This document shows, piece by piece, positions 42,224 through 49,118 of a DNA stretch of 64,000 nt; positions within the stretch are counted from its first letter, which is position 1, and every line of letters begins with the position of its first letter. Under the pieces are notes generated by a model that was given only the letters and a program-made list of their open reading frames with translations, was not told the DNA's origin and did no database searches. This stretch comes from Neptunicella marina (GTDB lineage Bacteria > Pseudomonadota > Gammaproteobacteria > Enterobacterales > Alteromonadaceae). Both the position numbers and the translations under genes were made by a program. Location: positions 62,001 through 126,000 of the forward strand of contig NZ_JACNEP010000004.1 in NCBI RefSeq assembly GCF_014270035.1, written 5' to 3'.

Positions 42224-42931
42224 GTGTCCAGCCATTCAGCGGTGTATGATTCTGAATATGGCGACCCGCCGGTAAAATTAGTTATTTTTGACTGTGATGG
42301 TGTGCTAATCGATAGCGAAATCATCAGTTTAAAAGTGTTAAAAGGCTTGCTTGCAGATTTGGGGGTAGAGCTGGATAACGCCTATTTTACCCGGGAGTTT
42401 CTTGGCCGCAGTTTTTCCAGAGTAAAACAAGCAGTAAAAGACGATTTTAATGTGATACTGCCAGATGAGTTTGAACAGCAGTATTTAAATAAATTAATTC
42501 AGGTATTTGATCAGCAACTGGCGCCAGTAGATGGTATCAAACAGGTTCTTAGTCAGTTAAATATTCCTTTTTGTGTGGCGACATCCAGCCACCGTGAACG
42601 CACTGACAGAGCGCTTAAAGCCACCGGTTTAACTGACTACTTTGGCAGACATATTTACACTGCTTCACAAGTAAAACGCGGCAAACCCGAACCCGATTTA
42701 TTTTTATTTGCTGCTAACCAGCATCAGGTGCAGGCACAAAACTGTCTGGTGATTGAAGACAGTATGTCGGGCCTACAGGCCGGAATTGCTGCAGGTATGC
42801 AGGTCTGGCATTTTCAGGGTGGCTCACATATGCCATCATCAATTGCTGATTTTTCCTTACCGCAAGGAATTAGCCGGGTGATAAGTCACTGGTCACAGTT
42901 CTTTAATGTGCATCCGGAATTACATAAGTAG
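42224..42931 (+). CDS. HAD-superfamily phosphatase
   Basis: 235 aa with a GTG start and AGAGGAGAAAG upstream. HAD motifs: I VIFDCDGVLIDSE (catalytic Asp pair), II VATSSHRER (Ser/Thr), III Lys in KRGKPEPDLFLFAA and IV VIEDSMSGLQAGIAAGM. The cap is the small C1-type of beta-phosphoglucomutase and sugar-phosphate phosphatases (YcjU/YniC-like). It is followed after 7 bases by a SorC-family regulator. In related genomes a HAD of this kind stands in mannitol/sorbitol transport operons, so polyol phosphate is the inferred substrate. Confidence 0.88.
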   Translation: MSSHSAVYDSEYGDPPVKLVIFDCDGVLIDSEIISLKVLKGLLADLGVELDNAYFTREFLGRSFSRVKQAVKDDFNVILPDEFEQQYLNKLIQVFDQQLAPVDGIKQVLSQLNIPFCVATSSHRERTDRALKATGLTDYFGRHIYTASQVKRGKPEPDLFLFAANQHQVQAQNCLVIEDSMSGLQAGIAAGMQVWHFQGGSHMPSSIADFSLPQGISRVISHWSQFFNVHPELHK

Positions 42932-42938
42932 AGGGATT

Positions 42939-43898
42939 ATGAGTACGTTACCCACAAATGATTCACGACGATTAGATGATGTCGCCCGCGCTGGCTGGTT
43001 ATATCACGTGGCCGGGAATACTCAGGATGATATCGCTAAAAAGTTAGGGGTATCGCGCCAGTCAGTACAACGTTTAGTGGCACTAGCTGTGAGCGCTGGT
43101 TTAATCAAAGTGCGGTTAGATCATCCCATTGCACGTTGCATGGAACTAAGCCACCGTATTATGGATCGCTTTGGTTTGCTTAATTGTGAAGTGGTGCCAA
43201 GTGAACCGGCTGATCCATCATCGATTATCGGTTTAGCGCAAGCTGGTGCAGCCGAGATGGAACGTTATCTAAAAGCGCCTGAACCGCAAATCGTGGCGAT
43301 GGGAACCGGACGTGTACTCAGAGCTTGTGCCGAAGAATTGCCGCCTATGGATTGTCAACAACACAGTATCGTGTCCTTGATTGGCAATATTATGGAAGAC
43401 GGCTCGGCCTCAGCCTACGATGTAGTTGTGCGTGTTGCCGACAGAGTGAAAGCCAAATATTACCCAATGCCACTACCGGTATTCTGTCCTACCGCAGAAA
43501 ATAAAAGCTTGTTATTAACCCAGCCGCATATTCAGCCAATATTTGATTTGGGCGATAAGGCGGACGCGACCTTTGTTGGTATTGGTAATCTGGGTATATC
43601 TTCGCCGTTATTTTTAGATGGCTTCGTTAACGAAAAAGAAATGCAAAGCCTGCATGATATGGGCGGTGTGGGTGAAATGCTCAGTTGGGTGTTTGACCGT
43701 CAGGGCACTATTATCGATTGTGACTTAAATCGTCGGGTTTCGAGTAAAAAGTTAAACCAAAATTCAGATAAACCTGTGGTTGCCATTGCTGCGGGTGAAT
43801 TGAAGGTGCACGCTATTATGGGCGCGATGCGCAGTGGCCTAATCAATAAACTGATTACTAACGAATACACAGCAGAACTCATTCTACGTAATGATTAA
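42939..43898 (+). CDS. SorC/DeoR-type sugar-binding transcriptional regulator
   Basis: 319 aa. N-terminal HTH (LYHVAGNTQDDIAKKLGVSRQSVQRLVALAVSAGLIKVRL) followed by the SorC sugar-binding domain (CEVVPSE..., GAAEMERYLK, MGTGRVLRACAEELPP, VSLIGNI, ... GVGEMLSWVFD, VVAIAAGELKVHAIMGAMRSGLINKLITNE). The start at 42939 has GAGGG just upstream and excludes an 11-codon extension that overlaps the HAD gene. Family members respond to sugar or polyol phosphates. Its original targets were probably the lost transporter operon. Confidence 0.92.
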   Translation: MSTLPTNDSRRLDDVARAGWLYHVAGNTQDDIAKKLGVSRQSVQRLVALAVSAGLIKVRLDHPIARCMELSHRIMDRFGLLNCEVVPSEPADPSSIIGLAQAGAAEMERYLKAPEPQIVAMGTGRVLRACAEELPPMDCQQHSIVSLIGNIMEDGSASAYDVVVRVADRVKAKYYPMPLPVFCPTAENKSLLLTQPHIQPIFDLGDKADATFVGIGNLGISSPLFLDGFVNEKEMQSLHDMGGVGEMLSWVFDRQGTIIDCDLNRRVSSKKLNQNSDKPVVAIAAGELKVHAIMGAMRSGLINKLITNEYTAELILRND

Positions 43899-43901
43899 GA
43901 T

Positions 43902-43929
43902 AAACGTCATGCCGTATGGCATGACGTTT
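43902..43929. terminator. Bidirectional terminator hairpin
   Basis: Perfect 12-bp stem AAACGTCATGCC / GGCATGACGTTT with a GTAT loop, between the converging SorC-family gene and sodB. Confidence 0.8.
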
Positions 43930-43939
43930 GGTTGTATTG

Positions 43940-44563
43940 CTAACTGTTGCTTAAATGTGCAAACAGGCTTTCCAGCTCTTCGTGCTCAAAATTTGCTTCA
44001 GCAAAAGACCAGTTAACGATATTCCAGAACGCGTCTAAATAAGCCGGTCGTGCATTTCTGTGGTCAATGTAATAAGCATGTTCCCATACATCCACCGTTA
44101 ATAACGGTTTTACTCCATGCTGGGTAACCGGTGTTGCAGCATTGCTGGTATTGATGATTTCAAGCTTTCCATCCTTTGTGGCTACCAACCAGGTCCAGCC
44201 TGAACCAAAGTTGTTAATTGCCTGCTCAGTGAACTGGCGTTTGAATTCTTCAAATGCTCCCCAGTTTTGAACGATAGCGTCGAGCAATATACCTTGTGGC
44301 AAATTCCCGCCATCCGGTGATAAACAGTGCCAGAAAAAAGTATGGTTCCATACTTGTGCGGCGTTGTTGAAAATCGCCCCGGATGACTGACGGATTATTT
44401 GTTCGAGAAAAAGAGATTCCATTGCCGTTTGCTTGATTAGTGCATTGAGCTTATCTACATAAGTTGCATGATGTTTCAAATAGTGAAAGTTGAAGGTTTC
44501 TTCAGACATGAACGGGTGCAACGATGACGTTGCATACGGCAATTTAGGTAATTCAAATGGCAT
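43940..44563 (-). CDS. sodB: Iron superoxide dismutase
   Basis: 207-aa Fe-SOD. Metal ligands are all present: His27 (FNFHYLKHHATYV), His in AAQVWNHTFFWHCLSP, and the Asp/His pair DVWEHAYYIDHRN. The AAQVWNHTF(F)W pattern and the Gly/Ser-rich NNFGSGWTWLV fit the iron-type rather than manganese-type. The ATG at 44563 follows GGAGAA; the ATG at 44575 overlaps that site and is rejected. It converts superoxide in the cytoplasm. A SoxR box with a 19-bp-spacer promoter points at this gene from 44.8 kb, so redox-cycling stress may induce it. Confidence 0.97.
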   Translation of the reverse strand: MPFELPKLPYATSSLHPFMSEETFNFHYLKHHATYVDKLNALIKQTAMESLFLEQIIRQSSGAIFNNAAQVWNHTFFWHCLSPDGGNLPQGILLDAIVQNWGAFEEFKRQFTEQAINNFGSGWTWLVATKDGKLEIINTSNAATPVTQHGVKPLLTVDVWEHAYYIDHRNARPAYLDAFWNIVNWSFAEANFEHEELESLFAHLSNS

Positions 44564-44772
44564 TATTTTCTCCATATTTTAGTTTAAAACGGGTTGAAGT
44601 GACTCTGACAAAAAGAGTGTGGCTATTTGAATGACAAAAATGACCAATATTTTTGTATGCGTCTGTTCGAGTACTGATTTTTTGATTTCGCAGTGATTGC
44701 TGATTTATTCATGTCGGCTCCAGGATCAATTTCGACTAAAAAATAACTTGCTTGGACGTCAAGCCGACACGA

Positions 44773-44803
44773 ATACTAAAACCTCGGGTATACTTGAGGT
44801 CAA
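44773..44803 (-). promoter_or_regulatory. SoxR-dependent promoter directed to sodB
   Basis: On the minus strand: -35 TTGACC (44803-44798), a 19-bp spacer, -10 TAGTAT (44778-44773). The over-long 19-bp spacer containing the operator is the MerR/SoxR hallmark, and the geometry is the same as that of E. coli soxS. The predicted leader to the sodB ATG is about 200 nt, so a closer second sodB promoter is possible. Confidence 0.7.
44782..44799. promoter_or_regulatory. SoxR box
   Basis: CCTCGGGTATACTTGAGG, an 18-bp dyad. It matches the SoxR consensus CCTCAAGTTAACTTGAGG at most positions and is centred 38 bases ahead of soxR. Confidence 0.85.
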
Positions 44804-44828
44804 GAATAAAAATCAGGAAAATTTACGT

Positions 44829-45278
44829 ATGCTTGATAACACTCTGGCAATTGGAGAAGTTGCACAACGAAGCGGTATAAAAGTCTCCACCCTGCATTAC
44901 TACGAAGAAAAGGGTTTAATCACAAGTTGGCGTACTGAGGGTAACCAACGACGTTATCATCGCAGTGTGCTGCGTCGGGTGGCGATTATTCGCATCGCTA
45001 AAAGTGCCGGTATTTCTTTACGAATTATAAAGTCTCATCTGGATAAATTTCCCACCAGAGAGGTATCGCGTGAAAACTGGCAGGATATGAGTCGGGAATG
45101 GCGTGATATGTTGAATGAACGCATTACCAGTTTGTTGCAGTTGCGTGATCAACTGGACAGCTGTATTGGTTGTGGCTGTTTGTCATTGAAGGATTGTCCG
45201 CTTCGAAACCCTGACGACTCGTTAAGTGAAGAGGGGCCTGGTGCCAGACTACTGATTGATCAGTCACCTTTGTTGTAA
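44829..45278 (+). CDS. soxR: Redox-sensing transcriptional activator SoxR
   Basis: 150-aa MerR-family regulator. N-terminal HTH (LAIGEVAQRSGIKVSTLHYYEEKGLI) then dimerisation helix and the [2Fe-2S] motif CIGCGCLSLKDCPLRNPDD (CxxCxCx5C). The cluster is oxidised by superoxide or redox-cycling drugs and switches the activator on. The ATG at 44829 has AGGAAA upstream; an earlier in-frame start at 44697 would place the SoxR box inside the gene and add 44 unrelated residues. Divergent from sodB with the box between them; autoregulation is likely. Confidence 0.96.
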   Translation: MLDNTLAIGEVAQRSGIKVSTLHYYEEKGLITSWRTEGNQRRYHRSVLRRVAIIRIAKSAGISLRIIKSHLDKFPTREVSRENWQDMSREWRDMLNERITSLLQLRDQLDSCIGCGCLSLKDCPLRNPDDSLSEEGPGARLLIDQSPLL

Positions 45279-45714
45279 GTTTTGATGTGCATTGTTATTT
45301 AATCTTTGTGTTGCTGTTTGAGTGTATTGCCGTTGAACGGATCTTTAACGGCTTTCAAACCAACATGAAACTGATAGTCAAGGGGACAAAAAGTCAGCCG
45401 GTAGTTTGTACTCTCAACTTCATATTTTTTCTTCCTTAATTTACTTTTAACCACAACCCCTTAGTTTCAGCCACTCTTATTGTTATTTTTTCTGATAATT
45501 TTGGTAGATTTTCAGCATAGTTGTGTTTACAGGCAAGCAGTTGTTGGCATTGTTAATGATTTGTGAAATCGTATGTAAATAAGCCATTATTTGATTGTGT
45601 CTTAAACGATGCAGATCAGGTACACACTTGGCGCAGCATTTTCACACTTGTTTTGCATTGTTTCGTTAATCGTTCTCCGCGCGCAATTCAGGTGATTACT
45701 TTAGCGAGGAAAGT
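45279..45714 (+). promoter_or_regulatory. Intergenic region before the glucoside-oxidation operon
   Basis: 436 bp, AT-rich. It contains the leader and ribosome-binding site (GCGAGGAAAG) of the GMC gene at 45715. No clear promoter hexamers, operator palindrome or small gene could be fixed. An open stretch from 45563 runs into the GMC gene in another frame and is not credible. Confidence 0.4.
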
Positions 45715-47400
45715 ATGTCTGACAACAATTATGATGCGATTATCGTTGGCTCGGGAATCAGTGGTGGCTGGGCTGCCAAAGAGCTGGCGGAAAAAGGTCT
45801 TAAGGTTTTAATGCTGGAACGTGGACGTAACATTGAACATATAAAAGATTATGTGAACGCACACAAAGAAGCCTGGGATTACCCACACCGTGATGTTGCT
45901 ACTCAGGAAATGAAAGTGCTTGAGCCAGTGCTGCGTCGCGATTATCCGTTAAATGAATCGACTTTTGGTATGTGGGCGAGTCATCAGGATTCGCCTTATG
46001 TGGAGAAAAAGCGTTTTGACTGGTATCGCGGATACCATGTTGGTGGGCGTTCTTTATTGTGGGGGCGTCAAAGTTACCGCTGGAATGTTGAAGATTTTGA
46101 AGCCAACGCCAAAGAGGGGATTGCCGTTGACTGGCCTATTCGTTATCAGGATTTAGCATCCTGGTATGACTATGTGGAAAAATTTGCCGGCATCAGTGGT
46201 AACCGCGATGGACTGGATGTATTACCCGATGGTATTTATCAGCCGCCTATTCCACTGAATGTAGTGGAAAAGGATATCGCGGCCCGGGTGAAAAAAGCCT
46301 ACAAAGGAAGCCGTCATATATTAAACGGTCGCAGTGCCAATATGACCCAACCAAAACCTGAGAATAACCGGGTGAATTGTCAGTACCGTAATAAGTGCTG
46401 GCTGGGGTGTCCGTTTGGTGGTTACTTCAGTACACAATCGGCAACGTTGCCAGTGGCGATGGCCACCGGTAATCTGACCGTGCGACCATTCTCTATTGTG
46501 CATCGTGTGCTTTACGACAAAGATAAAAAACGTGCCACCGGCGTGGAAATTATCGATGCGGAAAATAACCAAACCTACGTATTCAACAGCAAAATTGTGT
46601 TCCTGAATGCCTCGGCATTAAATTCGGTATCAGTATTGATGAATTCCGCCACAGATGTCTGGGAAGGTGGTTTGGGTAGCAGCTCAAACGAGCTGGGACA
46701 CAACATCATGGATCATCACTTTCGGGTGGGGGCGGTTGCTACCGTTGAAGGTTTTGACGATAAATATTATTTCGGTCGTCGTCCGTCTGGTTTCTATATT
46801 CCGCGTTACCGTAACTGGGGCAATGACAAGCGTGATTATTTGCGTGGTTTTGGTTATCAGGGGGCGGCCAGCCGTTCTGGCTGGAATCGTAATATTGCCG
46901 AGTTGGGGATTGGGGCAGATTTAAAACAAGCTATCAGCGAACCCGGCACCTGGAGCATAGGTGCATCCGCCTTTGGTGAAATGCTGCCAGATCACAGTAA
47001 CCGTGTTTATTTGAGTAAAACCGTTAAAGACAAATGGGGTTTGGCTGCTCTGGAAATGGATGTCGAAATCAAAGAAAACGAGCTTAAGATGCGCAAAGAT
47101 ATGAAAGATGATCTGGCAGAAATGTTTGAGCGTGTTGGACTTAAAAATGTGTATGGCTATGACGGCGACTATGCTCCCGGTATGGGGATTCACGAAATGG
47201 GTGGCGCACGCATGGGGCGTGATCCTAAAACATCGGTGCTCAATGCTCATAATCAGGTGTGGGATGCACCTAACGTGTTTGTGACCGATGGTGCCTGTAT
47301 GACATCCAGCTCGTGTGTAAATCCTTCATTAACTTATATGGCATTAACTGCACGTGCTGCTGATTTTGCGGTGCAGGAGCTGAAAAGGGGGAATCTGTAA
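45715..47400 (+). CDS. GMC-family oxidoreductase (glucoside 3-dehydrogenase-like)
   Basis: 561 aa. N-terminal FAD-binding Rossmann motif DAIIVGSGISGGWAAKELAEKGLKVLMLERG (residues about 7-37), the GGRSLLWGRQSYRW FAD block, a Cys-rich loop (NCQYRNKCWLGCPFGGYFST) and the C-terminal NPSLTYMALTARAADFAV with the catalytic His of HEMGGARMG. This is the catalytic subunit of gluconate 2-dehydrogenase and glucoside-3-dehydrogenase type enzymes, which oxidise the C3 hydroxyl of glucosides. The Cys-rich loop may hold a cluster. It overlaps the next gene by one base and is followed by a DUF1080 protein, the same set as characterised glycoside 3-oxidation systems. Confidence 0.92.
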   Translation: MSDNNYDAIIVGSGISGGWAAKELAEKGLKVLMLERGRNIEHIKDYVNAHKEAWDYPHRDVATQEMKVLEPVLRRDYPLNESTFGMWASHQDSPYVEKKRFDWYRGYHVGGRSLLWGRQSYRWNVEDFEANAKEGIAVDWPIRYQDLASWYDYVEKFAGISGNRDGLDVLPDGIYQPPIPLNVVEKDIAARVKKAYKGSRHILNGRSANMTQPKPENNRVNCQYRNKCWLGCPFGGYFSTQSATLPVAMATGNLTVRPFSIVHRVLYDKDKKRATGVEIIDAENNQTYVFNSKIVFLNASALNSVSVLMNSATDVWEGGLGSSSNELGHNIMDHHFRVGAVATVEGFDDKYYFGRRPSGFYIPRYRNWGNDKRDYLRGFGYQGAASRSGWNRNIAELGIGADLKQAISEPGTWSIGASAFGEMLPDHSNRVYLSKTVKDKWGLAALEMDVEIKENELKMRKDMKDDLAEMFERVGLKNVYGYDGDYAPGMGIHEMGGARMGRDPKTSVLNAHNQVWDAPNVFVTDGACMTSSSCVNPSLTYMALTARAADFAVQELKRGNL

Positions 47401-48020
47401 TGGAAAGACGTGAGTTACTTAAACTAATTGCTGTCTCCACAGGGGCCGCTTTTGTATGTGCTGATGCTCTGGCATGGGATAAACCACCACAAGCAACCGC
47501 GCTCGCAAAAACGGGTTTTTCCAGCGATGATTTATTGTTAATGAATGACGTCGCTGAAACGATTTTGCCAAAAACCAATACGCCGGGAGCAAAGGATGCA
47601 CAAGTAGGCCAGATGATGGCGATATTTGTTGCCGATTGTTATACCGCTGACCAGCAGCAATTGTTTAAACAAGGGTTGCTCGAGCTTAACAAACTGACAA
47701 CTCAACAATATGCTAAGCCCTTCTTGTTGCTGGATAGCGCTCAGAAGCATGCCTGTTTATCGGAACTGGATCAGCAGGCAAAAACCCAAAATAGTGAAGC
47801 TGGTTTGTGGGGCATGGAAAGCAAAAAACCTAACTCGCGTTCTCCACGGGATAAGAGTCCGTTACCACATTATTTTACCCTGATGAAACAGCTGACTTTG
47901 TATAGTTTTTTTACCTCGGAAGTCGGCGCTACTAAGGTGCTGCGTTATGTCGCTATACCCGGCAAATATGACGGTGATTTACCCTATAAAAAAGGTGACC
48001 GGGCCTGGGCGACAGGCTGA
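47400..48020 (+). CDS. Gluconate 2-dehydrogenase subunit 3-like protein
   Basis: 206 aa. N-terminus ERRELLKLIAVSTGAAFVCADALA is a Tat-like signal; the body has the subunit-3 motif VAETILPKTNTPGAKDAQVGQMM, FADxYx-type DCYTADQQQLF and a C-terminal YFTLMKQLTLYSFFTSEVGATKVLRY...YDG. It is the small chaperone or secretion partner that carries the folded FAD subunit across the inner membrane. Start codon overlaps the GMC stop (TAATG). Confidence 0.9.
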   Translation: MERRELLKLIAVSTGAAFVCADALAWDKPPQATALAKTGFSSDDLLLMNDVAETILPKTNTPGAKDAQVGQMMAIFVADCYTADQQQLFKQGLLELNKLTTQQYAKPFLLLDSAQKHACLSELDQQAKTQNSEAGLWGMESKKPNSRSPRDKSPLPHYFTLMKQLTLYSFFTSEVGATKVLRYVAIPGKYDGDLPYKKGDRAWATG

Positions 48021-48079
48021 TTATCAGTATTCCATCACCTTAAGCGAGTCTTTAAAAATCACAAATATAAGGAAGCCCG

Positions 48080-48835
48080 ATGAATTTAACTAAAAGCATT
48101 TTAGCCAGCACCTTAGCCCTGAGTCTGTGTGGTGTTGCGGTGGCTGCTGATGAAAAACTTGAACCCTGGCAACAGGCGCAAAAAACGGAAGTCTGGGAAC
48201 CAGAACCAGCCATGGTATCAGCACCTGCAGGCGGTGTGCCCTCTGATGCTGTTGTATTAGTGGGAAATGGTGATTTATCTCAGTGGGAGGGCGCTAAAGG
48301 AGGTGCCGCTCAGTGGGTGCTGAATAACGGTGAGATGACGGTTAAGCCCGGTACTGGCAGTATCAAAACCAAACAGTCCTTCTGTGATGTGCAATTGCAT
48401 GTGGAATGGAAAACACCTGCGGATAATATTGAAGGTAAAGAAGGACAGGAACGCAACAATAGTGGGGTTTTCCTGCAGCAGCGCTACGAAATTCAGGTGC
48501 TTGATTCCTATAACAACCGCACTTACTCAAATGGTCAGGCGGCAGCCTTGTACAAACAAAGCATCCCTTTGGTGAATGCATCGCGCCCACCGGGCCAATG
48601 GCAAACCTATGATATTATTTTTTCCTCACCTGAGTTTAAAGACGAAAAAAGAGTCAGACCCGGTTATGTCACCGTTTTGCATAATGGGGTTTTAGTTCAA
48701 AACCATGTTGAAATTCAGGGCGCATCAGCCTGGATTGGACCGCCTACCAATGAACCCCATGGTTGCGCACCGATAATGTTACAGGATCATGGTAATCCGG
48801 TTAGCTTCCGCAATATGTGGGTGCGTAAACTCTAG
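48080..48835 (+). CDS. Secreted DUF1080 protein (3-keto-glycoside hydrolase-like)
   Basis: 251 aa with a signal peptide (MNLTKSILASTLALSLCGVAVA) and an AAGGAAG site. DUF1080/PF06439 features: LVGNGDLSQWEG, the concanavalin-like block FCDVQLHVEWKTP... NSGVFLQQRYEIQVLDSYNN, and HGCAPIMLQDHGNPVSFRNMWVRKL. Members of the family cleave 3-keto-disaccharides made by GMC glucoside 3-dehydrogenases, here the two upstream genes. Its TAG stop is completed by the first two bases of the inverted-repeat element that follows. Confidence 0.9.
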   Translation: MNLTKSILASTLALSLCGVAVAADEKLEPWQQAQKTEVWEPEPAMVSAPAGGVPSDAVVLVGNGDLSQWEGAKGGAAQWVLNNGEMTVKPGTGSIKTKQSFCDVQLHVEWKTPADNIEGKEGQERNNSGVFLQQRYEIQVLDSYNNRTYSNGQAAALYKQSIPLVNASRPPGQWQTYDIIFSSPEFKDEKRVRPGYVTVLHNGVLVQNHVEIQGASAWIGPPTNEPHGCAPIMLQDHGNPVSFRNMWVRKL

Positions 48836-49099
48836 GGTCTGTTGATCTCTGCTGTATACTTTTGCAACGAGTTGCACGGCATTTGAACAATGAAGCGCGA
48901 TTGTGGTGTAGTTGTTCTACATGAATGAGTGCTGAAGCAGTAGAAATGCCGCGCAAACGTTGCCCGAAGGGTTCGTCCTAAACACTTTTTACTCTTTGTT
49001 GCTTATTTTTGACTTAATCCATTAGGCCTGCAAATAAGCGCCGCGATTAGAAAGCGTTTAGTTAGAACAAAATTCATACAGCAAAGATCAACAGACCCT
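48834..49099. mobile_element. MITE-like 266-bp inverted-repeat element
   Basis: Terminal inverted repeats of 24 bp (48834-48857 and 49076-49099) match at 23 positions and begin AGGGTCTGTTGATCT. The interior has no gene but folds: arms at 48864-48884 and 48944-48963 form a long imperfect stem. No target-site duplication is visible. The left end supplies the AG of the stop codon of the DUF1080 gene. A non-autonomous transposon is inferred; no transposase in the window matches. Confidence 0.75.
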
Positions 49100-49118
49100 C
49101 GTAAAATAGGCTGGTACG

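Noticed and set aside
44564-44575. Upstream ATG for sodB
   Set aside because: It overlaps the ribosome-binding site of the ATG at 44563, which gives the conserved PFELPKLPY start.
44697-44828. 44-codon N-terminal extension of soxR
   Set aside because: It would place the SoxR box inside the gene, and the extra residues are not SoxR-like.
45563-45811. 82-codon open frame that runs into the GMC gene
   Set aside because: No ribosome-binding site; it overlaps the strongly supported GMC start in another frame.
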